Shown in pieces: positions 8,166-17,485 of a DNA stretch of 52,643 bases. The notes beneath the pieces were generated by a model. It worked only from the letters and a program-made list of their open reading frames with translations, ran no database searches and was not told the DNA's origin. The translations under genes and the position numbers were made by a program. Source of the DNA: Chitinophagaceae bacterium (GTDB lineage: Bacteria; Bacteroidota; Bacteroidia; Chitinophagales; Chitinophagaceae); NCBI GenBank assembly GCA_028288595.1, contig JAQBNK010000107.1, forward strand, positions 1 through 52,643. Reading direction: 5' to 3'. Numbering within the stretch: the stretch's first letter is position 1; every line of letters begins with the position of its first letter.

Positions 8166-9446
8166 TCATTTTGAAAATCTGTTATGAAAAGCTTTGTCCA
8201 AAGATTCTCTATGAACAGGATGTGCTATTTTGATTAATTCTTGGGCTCGTTGCTTTAAATTTTTACCAAACAGGTTCACTAATCCATATTCTGTTACTAC
8301 CCAGTGCACATGTCCCCTGGTAGTTACCACACCGGCTCCTTTTTTTAAATAGGGAACTATTCGTGAAAACCCTTTTGATGTTACAGACGGTAAGGCAATG
8401 ATTGGTTTTCCTCCTTCAGAAAGTGAAGCTCCTCTCATAAAATCCATTTGTCCGCCAATGCCTGAATATTGAAAAATACCCATTGAATCGGCGCAAACCT
8501 GTCCTGTTAAATCAATTTCAATGGCGCTGTTAATCGCCATTACTTTTGGGTTCCGTCTTATTACGCTGGTGTCGTTAACATAACTAATATCCATCACTCT
8601 TATCGCGGGATTGTCATTCACAAATTCATATAATTTCTTTGTGCCGATCATAAAACTGGTAACTGAACGCCCTGCATTTATTTTTTTTCTGCTGTTGTCA
8701 ATTACTCCTTTTTCAATAAGTGGCATCACACCATCAGACAACATCTCAGTATGAAGACCAAGATATTTGTGATTAGACAGATTTTTTAAAACCTGGTCCG
8801 GAATGGCTCCTATGCCCAATTGCAGCGTTGCGCCATCATCAATCAGTGAAGCAACATTCTGACCGATTTGAAGCACTGCATCATTTGATTGGGATCCATA
8901 ATCCATTTCAGGCAATTCAGCGTCCTTCCAAACCATTGAATTTATTTTATTCACATGGATGAATCCATCTCCATGCGTTCTCGGCATTTTCGAATTTACC
9001 TGCGCAATTACATAAGGTGCTAAATCAACAGCGGCGCGGGCAATATCAACAGACGTTCCCAGCGAGCAATATCCATGGGCATCTGGTGGTGATACCTGTA
9101 CAATGGCTACATCTAATGGTAGAATATTTTCCTTAAACAACTGTGGAATCTGGCTAAGGAATATAGGTACATAATCCCCATGTTCACTATTTACTATTGC
9201 CCGGCTGTTTTCAGAAACGAATAAAGAATTTAAAAAGAAACTATTCCTGTAAAGAGGATCATTAAAATTTATATCGCCTAATGTACTGATGCTTACTAGT
9301 TCAACATTTTCAAGTTCGGCATGTCTCTTTTGTAAGGCTTTTATAATATAAACTGGCGTTGCAGCACTGCCATGAACAAAAACCCTGTTGCCAGACCTGA
9401 TAAATTTTACAGCGTCTTCAGCGGACATATTTTTTTCATATTCCAT
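8166..9446 (-). CDS. acetyl-CoA hydrolase/CoA-transferase family protein (4-hydroxybutyrate CoA-transferase-like)
   Basis: A 426-residue cytoplasmic enzyme with the two-domain class I CoA-transferase layout. The N-terminal half has FVHGSAATPVYIIKAL and VQVSPPDAHGYCSLG; the C-terminal half has LGIGAIPDQVLKNL, LHTEMLSDGVMPL (with the expected catalytic Glu in HTEML), and YSGIGGQMDFMRGASLSEGG near the CoA site. These are the signatures of acetyl-CoA hydrolase/transferase proteins, which move CoA between acetyl-CoA and a carboxylate such as 4-hydroxybutyrate, succinate or propionate. The length is normal. It is convergent with the metal-binding gene and not in an obvious operon, so the acceptor is unknown. 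Confidence 0.88.
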   Translation of the reverse strand: MEYEKNMSAEDAVKFIRSGNRVFVHGSAATPVYIIKALQKRHAELENVELVSISTLGDINFNDPLYRNSFFLNSLFVSENSRAIVNSEHGDYVPIFLSQIPQLFKENILPLDVAIVQVSPPDAHGYCSLGTSVDIARAAVDLAPYVIAQVNSKMPRTHGDGFIHVNKINSMVWKDAELPEMDYGSQSNDAVLQIGQNVASLIDDGATLQLGIGAIPDQVLKNLSNHKYLGLHTEMLSDGVMPLIEKGVIDNSRKKINAGRSVTSFMIGTKKLYEFVNDNPAIRVMDISYVNDTSVIRRNPKVMAINSAIEIDLTGQVCADSMGIFQYSGIGGQMDFMRGASLSEGGKPIIALPSVTSKGFSRIVPYLKKGAGVVTTRGHVHWVVTEYGLVNLFGKNLKQRAQELIKIAHPVHRESLDKAFHNRFSK

Positions 9447-9875
9447 AAGTAATTATTATGCTTTATTCTTTGTCCAATATTGGCGTGCGGCAGATATCTA
9501 TTTGATATGAATCAGCGTTTTTTGAAAATTCAATATCAATGCCGGACCCTCTATACGACGACCATGTTATTTTCAGCAAGGAAAAATCACTAATTGCTTA
9601 TGATAAACTTGATAATTTGTAGCCCTTTGCTGAATGCCGCTTTGTTCAATATTAGAAGGAATAAGAAGCCTGTATCATGATTTCCCGCAGGATAGGGTAT
9701 GACATATATCAGTAATCAAATGAAGCTTCAAAAATCTTCGGCACAGTGAATAAATATGTTCGCAACTAAATCTCCTTTTGGTTTACCAGCTAATACTGAG
9801 AAGCATCATCCCGGGAACTGACTCGCATCATGCTCAGCGACACTCAGGCAATTTATTTTTGTCAAAACCAATATT
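9447..9875. other. divergent intergenic region, 429 bases
   Basis: It separates the leftward CoA-transferase gene from the rightward PNPOx-like gene. Apart from a possible -7 box at 9854-9861 near its right end, no convincing reading frame, repeat array, hairpin or RNA gene was seen on either strand. The length is generous for two promoters. Confidence 0.4.
9854..9861 (+). promoter_or_regulatory. possible -7 promoter box (TATTTTTG)
   Basis: TATTTTTG matches the Bacteroidota TAnnTTTG -7 consensus and ends 14 bases before the ATG at 9876, implying a very short leader. No clear -33 TTG is seen, so the call is tentative. Confidence 0.25.
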
Positions 9876-10349
9876 ATGTTCGGCGAACTAAATCAAAAGG
9901 AAACTGAAAATGTGCTCACCAGCCAATACATTGGCAGAATCGGCTGCCACGCCGGTGGTTTTACCTATATAGTACCCATTAGTTACGTGTACTATGAGGA
10001 AGAAATTTATGCTCACGCCAAAGAAGGCATGAAAGTGAAAATGATGAGAATGAATCCGGGTGTGTGTTTCCAGGTGGATAAAATTATTAATATGGGAAAT
10101 TGGAGTAGCGTGGTGTGCCAGGGCAAATATGAAGAGCTGAAAAGCATGGAAGATAAGAAGCAGGCCATGCAATTTTTATTGAGCAGGCACCTGCCATATA
10201 TCACCAGCAAAACAGTGCAGCTATCTGCAGAATGGCCTTTCTATGGTGAATCAGACACTCGGGTCAGTGGTGTTCTTTTTAAAATAAAAATACTTTCCAA
10301 AAGCGGGCGTTATGAAGACACCCCGCCGCAATCGAACTACTCCTCGTAA
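9876..10349 (+). CDS. pyridoxamine 5'-phosphate oxidase-like flavin-binding protein
   Basis: A 157-residue cytoplasmic protein with the split-barrel FMN-binding fold of the PNPOx-like family. It begins with the usual LNQKETENVLTSQYIGRIGCH element, followed by TYIVPISYVYYEEEIYAHA and VCFQVDKIINMGNWSSVVCQG, which form the flavin-binding barrel. True PdxH enzymes are longer and carry additional substrate residues, so vitamin B6 synthesis is unlikely. Small members of this type bind FMN, haem or F420 and are often linked to redox or nitric-oxide stress. The universal stress protein gene follows 179 bases downstream on the same strand, consistent with a stress role. The substrate is not predictable. 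Confidence 0.82.
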   Translation: MFGELNQKETENVLTSQYIGRIGCHAGGFTYIVPISYVYYEEEIYAHAKEGMKVKMMRMNPGVCFQVDKIINMGNWSSVVCQGKYEELKSMEDKKQAMQFLLSRHLPYITSKTVQLSAEWPFYGESDTRVSGVLFKIKILSKSGRYEDTPPQSNYSS

Positions 10350-10528
10350 TCAATCATTGCGGGTGATCAAAACCATTTCAGGAAATTTATCAGCAAAGAA
10401 TAGGATGTGTGCTTCCGTTATTACCGCTTCATGATCTTGCATAAAGCTGAGCACAATCACTTTTTGTGTTGACCGTCATCAAACTGCTTCTCTTCATACA
10501 ATGCTATTTTTCCACTAAAGGAAAAAAC

Positions 10529-11401
10529 ATGAAAGCAATAATTGTCCCGGTGGATTTTTCTGATGTGTCATCAAATGCCGCTATCTACGCCGCAGACATG
10601 GCCATGGAGACCAGCTGTGTGTTAATACTACTGCATGTAGTGCAGTTACCTGTAAGTTTTGCTGTTGGATCTTTTCCACAGTCAGTATTCGAGGAAATGA
10701 TGGATATAGGAAAAGAAAGATTGAAAGAAATGAAAGATTTGCTCGATAAGCATGCTAATAACAAAATTGAGGTTCAAACCAATCTTGCTGTTGGTTCAGT
10801 AGAATATGAACTGGAAGAATTATGTAATCGCAAACAAACCTTAGCGGTGGTGATGGGAACGGCGGGTGGCGATTTTGTAAAAGCACTTTTGGTTGGCCGC
10901 AATACGCTGAATGCCGTAACCCATTTACCTCACCCTGTTTTTGTTATTCCTCCCGGCATAAAATATAAAGGTGTGAAAAAAATAGCGATGGCACTGGATC
11001 TGCAAACGGAAGATGGCAACCTGCCATTTGATTCATTGATTCCCTTCTTGACACAGTTCAGGCCAGAGTTGCATATCGTTAATATCGCACCTGCATATAA
11101 TACCAACACGCATATGGTAGATGATTCAATTGATGTGCGGAATGCATATCATGGATGGAATCCAATTTTTCATTTTTTAAAAGGCAATGATGTCGTGAAG
11201 GGCTTAAATGATTTTGCGAGTGATAATAAAATTGATCTGCTCGCTATCGTGATCCGTAAACATACGATCTGGGAGAAGATATTTATCAAAAGCCATTCAA
11301 AAGAACTCGTAACTCATCCTGAAATCCCCCTGATTGCCTTGAAGGCTGAAAAAGAAAAGAATGCACGAAGCATTTTCCTTGAACCTGCGGAAGAAATTTA
11401 G
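10529..11401 (+). CDS. universal stress protein with two Usp domains
   Basis: The ATG at 10529 follows an AAAGGAAAA leader and starts exactly at the Usp fold (MKAIIVPVDFSDVSSNAA); a GTG at 10466 would add a poorly conserved 21-residue extension. The 290-residue product has two tandem Usp domains. The first (1-150) ends with the nucleotide-binding loop VVMGTAGGDFVKALLVGRNT, close to the G-x2-G-x9-G(S/T) pattern of ATP-binding Usp proteins. The second (about 150-275) is divergent and lacks that loop. Tandem Usp proteins of this length are common in Bacteroidota. It probably responds to energy or redox stress alongside the PNPOx-like neighbour. Confidence 0.88.
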   Translation: MKAIIVPVDFSDVSSNAAIYAADMAMETSCVLILLHVVQLPVSFAVGSFPQSVFEEMMDIGKERLKEMKDLLDKHANNKIEVQTNLAVGSVEYELEELCNRKQTLAVVMGTAGGDFVKALLVGRNTLNAVTHLPHPVFVIPPGIKYKGVKKIAMALDLQTEDGNLPFDSLIPFLTQFRPELHIVNIAPAYNTNTHMVDDSIDVRNAYHGWNPIFHFLKGNDVVKGLNDFASDNKIDLLAIVIRKHTIWEKIFIKSHSKELVTHPEIPLIALKAEKEKNARSIFLEPAEEI

Positions 11402-11842
11402 TTTCAAAAAGGTTTGCAGGCAAGGCATGATTGAAAATTTGACCCGCGTTTAGTATTTGAATTGAACATGCTCCAGCCAGTGGCGGACAATTGATCGTTC
11501 TCTCTTTTGTGGAACATAGACAATGCATAATAAGACACTGATAAAATTTATCGCGGGTTTCACTGGCGACCCCCCCCTCAGACGCTAGTGATAACCTTCA
11601 ACAGGACAGCAGTGCAGTTATCAATGCGGATCAGAAAATTTCGAAGGGTCAGATTGCGTGGTATCTTTGGCTGTTGAATCTTTTACTGCAGATGAATCTT
11701 TTGTTTCATGTTGATTAGTTTATGATTTTTTTTATTCATTCATTTATTTGCTTCATACAAAGCCCCATAGTATGGTCCTGACATCGTTCCTGTTTTCATT
11801 GCCAACATTTTTACGCCAATCTCTTTAACTGCCTCTTCGCCA
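11402..11842. other. intergenic region with a long copy of a dispersed repeat
   Basis: This 441-base spacer lies between the converging Usp gene and a secreted-protein gene. Its left part (11449-11590) is the longest copy of the dispersed repeat described separately. The remainder is T-rich, contains GAATCTTTT twice near 11678-11703, and shows no convincing reading frame or terminator. Confidence 0.4.
11449..11590 (+). repeat. dispersed intergenic repeat, copy A (longest)
   Basis: It starts with TTTAGTATTTGAATTGAACA and shares blocks with copy C at 21385: the opening TTTAGTATTT-AATTGA-CATG, a middle CTTTTGTGG/CTTTGTGG plus CAT, and CACTGATAAAATT. Its right end (11536-11584), CACTGATAAAATTT through CTCAGACG, also matches copy D at 43653. 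No protein frame runs through it. Confidence 0.6.
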
Positions 11843-13171
11843 TTATTGCGCCGGAAAGACGTATCCTTCTATCCATGTAAATTGATAACCTGAATTTTTT
11901 GCATCTCGCTCTCCGATAGCCGTTGCTACCGAGAAATTATCTCCTCGTGCCTGGCTCCAATAATTTTTTAGTGGGACAGTGCCGGGTTGTTGTGTGGAAT
12001 AAACGTATCCTTCAACTCGTATAAATTTATAACCTGCGGCTTGCGCAGCCCCTTCCCCCTGGGAGGTAGCAGTCGTAAAATTATCACCTCTTGCTGCGTT
12101 GTAATACAATTTCAATGGCACGGTTCCGGGTTGTGGGGTACGAAATACATAGCCTTCGTTCCGGATAAATGCATACCTGGAAGATGATGCGGCTTGTTCG
12201 CCTTCGGCTGTTGCAGTAGTAAAATTATCTCCACGGGAACCGCCCCAAAACCAATATAATTTTAATGGAATCCGTTCCGCATTTACGGTGCGTATACGCC
12301 AGGTAGTTCCATTGTCCCAAATTATGTTTGAGCCCTGAATGGTTGCTGCCACATTCCACTTGGTGGCTTTAACCCTTGTTGCAGATTCAAAGATTCCCTC
12401 CGAAACGTCACCAAATTCATTTGTGAACCATAGACGATTTCCTTCCTGCCTAATGCTGGCTGCTTTCCAACTGCCGGAAAAACTACTTTCCCAGGCTCCT
12501 CCTATTTGTGCGTACGAAACTTGGCCTCCACGGATAATATCAAACATATAAATATACCTAACTGAACCGGTCGCTGTGCCAATCGAAATTTCAAACCAGG
12601 CAATATTATTTTTCGAATCGAAAAACGCATTTTCCCTTGTTGTAATATTAATGATATTAGTACCTTCTCCCATAATTCTTCCTCTTTCATAAAATATTCC
12701 ACTGTTTATTCCCGGCATTTCTTCAGCGGCGAAAGGGCTGATTGCGCCGTCGCTTCCCGCTAGCCACATTTCCGTGCGGTTAATAAAAGAGTTAGTACAT
12801 GGCTTTACAGCGACTAACTGTTTAATATCAAGCCTGGCACTTACAACCCGGTTAGAAGATACCTGCGATATATTAACGGGCATAAAACTCCATGTGAAAC
12901 GCAATCTTTCTAACCCACCGGGGCAATAACCATTAAAATCACCATTTTCTTCTATCTCTACTGCGCCACCATTTTCATCATAATGTTCACTGGTTATGCC
13001 GGCGTACTTGCCGATCGTATTTATAACTCTTACCTTATAAAATTTCAGGCTATACGGCGATTGACCACTAACGGTAAGTTGGCCGGAGAATGCAAATAAT
13101 GAAAACAGAATGATTGCGATAAAAAATTTCATTGAAGAAAAAATTTTGTTCGTGGCTTTTAATTTTTTCAT
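11843..13171 (-). CDS. secreted protein with three C-terminal RGDNF repeats (DUF5648-like)
   Basis: A 442-residue exported protein; the signal peptide is clearest from Met14 (MKFFIAIILFSLFAFSGQL, ATG at 13132), so the annotated start at 13171 may be slightly long. The N-terminal 220 residues are a beta-rich domain with little recognisable homology, followed by a short all-beta module around GSWKAASIRQEGNRLWF. From about residue 300 come three tandem repeats of 44-50 residues with the core VPLK-Y-x4-RGDNFTTAT-x2-GE-x2-A-x3-Y-F-x4-EGYVF. This pattern resembles DUF5648, a repeat attached to many secreted hydrolases and adhesins. It is next to another secreted multi-domain protein on the same strand. 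Carbohydrate or surface binding is inferred. Confidence 0.7.
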   Translation of the reverse strand: MKKLKATNKIFSSMKFFIAIILFSLFAFSGQLTVSGQSPYSLKFYKVRVINTIGKYAGITSEHYDENGGAVEIEENGDFNGYCPGGLERLRFTWSFMPVNISQVSSNRVVSARLDIKQLVAVKPCTNSFINRTEMWLAGSDGAISPFAAEEMPGINSGIFYERGRIMGEGTNIINITTRENAFFDSKNNIAWFEISIGTATGSVRYIYMFDIIRGGQVSYAQIGGAWESSFSGSWKAASIRQEGNRLWFTNEFGDVSEGIFESATRVKATKWNVAATIQGSNIIWDNGTTWRIRTVNAERIPLKLYWFWGGSRGDNFTTATAEGEQAASSSRYAFIRNEGYVFRTPQPGTVPLKLYYNAARGDNFTTATSQGEGAAQAAGYKFIRVEGYVYSTQQPGTVPLKNYWSQARGDNFSVATAIGERDAKNSGYQFTWIEGYVFPAQ

Positions 13172-13361
13172 GTATCTGTTTTTATGAATTATTTAATTTT
13201 GAGTCCATCATATTTAAAAGAGCTTCCGCTTTAATGATGTAAGCGGTTACCAGTATATTTATTAATTCAAGGTCGGAAACCGCTCTACCAAATATTTTTT
13301 TTATCCCTTTTTTAAAGTAGGAGTATAGCGGCAGTGCATTATTTTTAATGTGTGCTCAGTG

Positions 13362-15542
13362 TTACATTTCTTTTTTATCCATTTTACTCTTTAATTCATC
13401 ATAAACTTGTTGAACACATGTATAATACATTTTAATTTCTGCATCAGAAGGAGGAGTGATCATTGTGTTTAAATATTTATAATGTGCTTCTATCGCTTTC
13501 ATACATTGTTCCTCTTCTGCAGGATCGAGTGGATTCAGTCCATACTTATAAATTATTCTCCTTACTTCTCTTTGAATCATCGAGGGATCTAACCAGCCAT
13601 CGATTCTCCCTCCTTTTAAAACACTGTTTAAAAATTCAAGGTCTTTTTTTGCTTCTTCTAATTTTTTACCTGGCGGTTCAGAGCCAGTTGCAGAGTTGTT
13701 GGGCTTTGTTTGAACAGCATCTGTTGCATACAACTTAACATTCCAGTCTCCTGTAACGTCTTTATCATCACCCGGAAAAATATTCTGTGACCGCGGTGCT
13801 CCTAATTCTATATCACCTTCTTCCGGTGCATTTCCAGTTCCCTGCCTCCCGACAGGAATAAGATTCTTCCCGATTCTTACCGACAATACATACCAATTCC
13901 AGTATCCATATCCATCAGGATGAATTTCTTTTGATACACCAGTTCCTGCGTTTGGATTATAAAGAAAACCACCTGCATCAACCCGGAAGTTAGAACCCTT
14001 TTTTACATGCACACCTGTAGGTACCCAACTGCTAAGATTAACTTTATATGAGCCGTAATATTTCTCCTCAGGATTAGCAGGTGATTTTTTTTTGTCAAGA
14101 TAAATCTGCAAGTATCGTTTACCTGCCGAAGTTGCTTGTAACAAACCAGGAGGTATGTCGCTCCACTTTCTCTCATAATTTTGTGCCATTGCCATCAGGC
14201 GTAGCGAGTTATTTTCTACCTCACCTTCGTAGAGGTACAGGCTTGCTTCGCCTTTTGAGTTGGTTTGCGCAACATCTGATTCTGCGTTGCCGTTGATAGC
14301 CTGGATACCAACATCAGCCAGCGCAATTGGTTTGTTAGTAGCATGATCAAAAACCTGTGCTACGAATTGCACTTTCCCCTGGATGCCTTTTTCTAAAACG
14401 ATATATTCCAAATCCTGAACATCCTTTAAGAGGAATGAGCCGACCGTAAAGGCCTTTGTTTTTGATTTGTATCCTGCTTTGCGAACATGTATACTGTGTT
14501 TATCACCTTGTTTAAGGTTGTGATGAAATTCAACTGCTCCGTCAGCGCCGGTTACCCCTGTCCACAACAATCCTTTATCGCCTGGTAATTCCACAGTTAC
14601 ACCGTTGATTGGTTTTGAATCCTCATCTATTACATGCACTATCAGTTTACCCCCCGCCTGGGGCTCTTTTCTTCTCATGCTAAATTCAAGTGCATAGCTC
14701 TTGTCATCATCAACCTGTTTGATGCTTACCAGCCGGCTTTCTTCCCAAAAAACCGCATGTTTTATCACCACTTCAAAATCATCAGGAGAGGTAATTGACA
14801 GGTTCGCAATTCCATTTTCATCTGACTGGCCGCTGTATGAATTATTTTTCCCAATGGCATTAATGAGCGCACCTGCAATGGGCTTGCCATCATCTCTTGC
14901 AATAGCGTGAACCCTGATTTTTTTATATCCTTTTTCATTGATTATCTGAGCAGACACATTGTATTGGTCTATGGTCTGATCAAATGTAATAGTTGATTTA
15001 TAACTACTAAAGCCTGGCTTTACAACGGATACAGGCAACACTTCGTAATTGCCGTTTATAGCAATTTCTTCAAAAACTACAATCCCGTTTTCCTGTGTGT
15101 ATCCTGCTGTGTGCCCGATTTCCACTCTTGCACCTCCAACTGAATTATTAATTTGATCAGTTACGGTTACCGTAAGTTTTTTAGTAACCTTAAGCGCTAA
15201 GGATGCTGATACCTCATAACTATCCCGGGTTTTTACCAGGGTAACTGATGTGGTATAATCTTTTTCTGAAGCAGGGTTCTTTACCTGTATGTCTATTATT
15301 TGGCTTTCCCCCAGAAGCGGAACATCATAAGTTACTTTTCCTTCACTATCTGTTCGCTTTGTTTTTTTTAACAGCAACCCTTTAAAACTTACTTCCGCGT
15401 CTTTTACAGGGTTCCCTGTATTTACATTCACAACTTTTACAGTTATTCTTTTTACAGGATTCGGTTGTTGCTGAGCATAAGATGTATAACCGATACAGAG
15501 TAATAATAGAAATGAAATTGTAGCAGCCAGTTTGAGTTTCAT
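13362..15542 (-). CDS. secreted multi-domain protein: five carboxypeptidase-regulatory-like modules and a LecA-like lectin domain
   Basis: The ATG at 15542 gives a 726-residue exported protein with signal MKLKLAATISFLLLLCIGYT; an upstream in-frame start at 15581 only adds 13 residues before it. About residues 24-500 hold five beta-sandwich modules of 85-95 residues of the carboxypeptidase-regulatory type (for example ITVKVVNVNTGNPVKDAEV, IAGALINAIGKNNSYSGQSD). About residues 510-620 resemble the galactose-binding LecA/PA-IL fold: WVPTGVHVKKGSNFRVDAGG, DGYGYWNWYVLSVRIGKNLI, then GDIELGAP. A charged helical tail follows. No catalytic domain was seen, so a surface adhesin or glycan-binding role is likely. 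The lectin call is by pattern only. Confidence 0.75.
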   Translation of the reverse strand: MKLKLAATISFLLLLCIGYTSYAQQQPNPVKRITVKVVNVNTGNPVKDAEVSFKGLLLKKTKRTDSEGKVTYDVPLLGESQIIDIQVKNPASEKDYTTSVTLVKTRDSYEVSASLALKVTKKLTVTVTDQINNSVGGARVEIGHTAGYTQENGIVVFEEIAINGNYEVLPVSVVKPGFSSYKSTITFDQTIDQYNVSAQIINEKGYKKIRVHAIARDDGKPIAGALINAIGKNNSYSGQSDENGIANLSITSPDDFEVVIKHAVFWEESRLVSIKQVDDDKSYALEFSMRRKEPQAGGKLIVHVIDEDSKPINGVTVELPGDKGLLWTGVTGADGAVEFHHNLKQGDKHSIHVRKAGYKSKTKAFTVGSFLLKDVQDLEYIVLEKGIQGKVQFVAQVFDHATNKPIALADVGIQAINGNAESDVAQTNSKGEASLYLYEGEVENNSLRLMAMAQNYERKWSDIPPGLLQATSAGKRYLQIYLDKKKSPANPEEKYYGSYKVNLSSWVPTGVHVKKGSNFRVDAGGFLYNPNAGTGVSKEIHPDGYGYWNWYVLSVRIGKNLIPVGRQGTGNAPEEGDIELGAPRSQNIFPGDDKDVTGDWNVKLYATDAVQTKPNNSATGSEPPGKKLEEAKKDLEFLNSVLKGGRIDGWLDPSMIQREVRRIIYKYGLNPLDPAEEEQCMKAIEAHYKYLNTMITPPSDAEIKMYYTCVQQVYDELKSKMDKKEM

Positions 15543-16020
15543 ATCCCTGGTTTTAAAAGATAGCAGGATATTGAAAATCAAAACAGGAAGTAAGAAGTGC
15601 CGAAATATTGTTTATAATGAAAGTTCCAAAATAATCAAGAATGCCTGTAAAAAGAAAGTCAGAGACCGGAGGAATACATTTGAAGATTAAATTTAATATT
15701 TTTCCTTATAATTTAGTTTTTTATGTGAAATTATTTTTATGAGATATTTGGGTAATGGTTTTTCTTCTTACATCTTCAATGCGATCTGATAATACCAATG
15801 CTCTAATTAAGGGATGCTTTTGTTTTAAGGTGTTTTTCAGCAATGTCCTTCGTATTTTTTTCAGTAACTGCTTGAACACTCACGGGCTCCAATGTTTCTT
15901 TCTCCTGGACTTATGTGCGGTAAAGAACGCCGGAATAGAAATTGTCAAGCCTGCTTTGATCGGCGAAGTATACCTCGTCAAATAAATTACGATAAGACTG
16001 GATTTTTTTATAAACCCAGC

Positions 16021-16078
16021 TTTAGTATTTCAATTGAACTCAGTTGCGTCGCACATTTGATCTTTCCATTCCTTTTCC
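16021..16078 (+). repeat. dispersed intergenic repeat, copy B (left half)
   Basis: It begins with TTTAGTATTTCAATTGA and continues GTTGCGTCGCACATTTGA, matching copy C (21385-21425) almost base for base over its first 40 bases. It then changes into the membrane-protein remnant, so the right half is missing. Confidence 0.6.
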
Positions 16079-16090
16079 CACACTTACAGG

Positions 16091-16378
16091 TTTGATTTCG
16101 GGGCAGGCTTTCATCGGACCATTAATGAGCTACTATTCGCTTTAAGTGCCTGCTTTTGCCTGGTTTGCTTATTGGGCAGTTTGCTGAACTGGTACCTCCT
16201 TCGAAAAAAAGCAGAACCTGAAATAATGAAGGGAGTAATAAACATTAACCTGCTTGTTTTTGGAATTTTGTTTGGACTAATGGCAAGGTTTGCTTTTTTA
16301 ATGCCTGTTATCTTATCGGGATTGATTTTTTTATTCTTATTTTTTTCAAGACTTACTATAACCAGGAGAATGAAATAA
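16091..16378 (+). pseudogene. remnant of a small integral membrane protein
   Basis: An open frame runs to the stop at 16378 and encodes a coherent membrane-protein sequence: FDFGAGFHRTINELLFALS, a helix FCLVCLLGSLLNWYLL, the loop RKKAEPEIMKG, then INLLVFGILFGLMA and PVILSGLIFLFLFFS, ending in TITRRMK. Three hydrophobic segments with positive loops make coding origin likely. No ATG or GTG is available in frame before residue 40 or so; the nearest start is TTG at 16172, which would begin inside the first helix. The frame abuts the dispersed repeat on its left, so the original start was probably lost by rearrangement. It could still be a live gene using a non-standard start. The family was not recognised. 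Confidence 0.5.
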
Positions 16379-16503
16379 TTAGAACGATCAGTTGTGACGG
16401 GTTCATAATAAAGTTCTCAGGATCGCAGCAACAATAAACAAGAAGCAAAAATTTTTGAATGACGTTCCGGCATGAGCCGGTTTTCCCTCATCATTAAAAA
16501 TTC

Positions 16504-16571
16504 CTTGTTCCTTGTTCGATATTCCAACCCTTCCTCAGCCTGTTTATCTTCATCACTCATCACTCATCCTC
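16504..16571 (+). repeat. heptamer strings (CTTGTTC, GATATTC, CATCACT)
   Basis: Two CTTGTTC units and one GATATTC run from 16504 to 16524, and a second string CATCACT-CATCACT-CATCCTC occupies 16551-16571. The latter reaches the stop codon of the leftward L,D-transpeptidase gene (ends at 16573). The first string is shared with 23538-23565. Confidence 0.75.
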
Positions 16572-16572
16572 A

Positions 16573-17205
16573 CTAGTGCACCGTCACCCATGTATTTTCT
16601 AAGCCGATATCACCTACTAACTCATAGAATAACTTAGCATCTTCCGGGTGTAGTCGCACACAGCCGTGAGAAGCCGGTGTCCCTAATTTTTTAAACGATC
16701 CGGGAGTAGTGCCATGTATAGCATAGCCATCCGCAAGGAATACGCAATAAGGCATATTGCCCAGGCCCTGGTAATCGCCCTCGGGATATTTTGTTGAAGT
16801 ATATTTTTTCTTAAGCGGGCCCACCGGACGCAAATCCAGGTTAGGAGTAGGATGTCCGGGCCTACCGGTAGATACAGCAAAAGTATAACGCAGCTCACCT
16901 GATACATACACGTTCATCGTTTGGTCTGATTTGCTCACTTCGGCATAGATATCACAACCTGATTTCTTACATGTTTTTACGGGTTTATCATTCACTTTTT
17001 TGGATACTGCATTTCCATTGTTAAATGTTGTAGCTGCTTCTGTAGTTGTATCTCCCGCAGGTACAGTGGCTGATAAATATGTCTTTTCGAAACTAGAATT
17101 ATGTATTGCTCTATTGGCCTTTACCAGTTCCGATGGTAGAATACTGAATACTGCTCCCGCAGCCAATGCAATTATTGCTCTCATATTAATTCCTGTCTTT
17201 TTCAT
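16573..17205 (-). CDS. L,D-transpeptidase (YkuD domain)
   Basis: A 210-residue exported protein. After the signal sequence (MRAIIALAAGAVFSILPSEL, preceded by MKKTGIN) and a linker, the YkuD domain spans about residues 88-210: DIYAEVSKSDQTMNVYVSG, the helper histidine in AIHGTTPGSFKKLG and the catalytic motif SHGCVRL with Cys182. Family members form 3-3 peptidoglycan cross-links or attach proteins to peptidoglycan in the periplasm. The length is typical of a minimal one-domain enzyme. The gene is isolated and flanked by related heptamer arrays in opposite orientation (16551-16571 and 17486-17562). Confidence 0.9.
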   Translation of the reverse strand: MKKTGINMRAIIALAAGAVFSILPSELVKANRAIHNSSFEKTYLSATVPAGDTTTEAATTFNNGNAVSKKVNDKPVKTCKKSGCDIYAEVSKSDQTMNVYVSGELRYTFAVSTGRPGHPTPNLDLRPVGPLKKKYTSTKYPEGDYQGLGNMPYCVFLADGYAIHGTTPGSFKKLGTPASHGCVRLHPEDAKLFYELVGDIGLENTWVTVH

Positions 17206-17485
17206 AAAATGCCGTTTTAGTTATTAAGTCCTTGCTTTTATTCTATCAATTAAACTTGTTAGTATAAAACAAACAGCCTACCAAAATCATATGTGGGGAA
17301 GATTAGAAACAGTAATACTAGCCATTAATGGATCAGGCAGATAATTTATGCTATAGAGACTGAAGAGTTGTTTGAAGAATGAGTAAAACAGTATGATTTA
17401 CAAGGGATAAAACCGCGATAATTTTGCTTTACGGTTTATTGTGGGTTTGTCAACACTTTGTTAAATAACGTGGGCTATTTACAAC

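Larger units (their letters stand above)
15543..16572. other. 1-kb gene-poor region with decayed sequence and repeats
   Basis: It contains a half copy of the dispersed repeat (16021-16078), a membrane-protein remnant (16091-16378) and heptamer strings (16504-16570). A 52-codon leftward frame at 15721-15879 (GTG start immediately after a stop, lysine-rich) and overlapping rightward frames at 15755-16095 have no recognisable features and are probably not genes. Confidence 0.45.

Noticed and set aside
15721-15879. Lysine-rich 52-codon leftward frame (GTG start)
   Set aside because: The start follows a stop directly, no motif or leader is recognisable, and the surrounding kilobase is decayed; it remains only a weak possibility.
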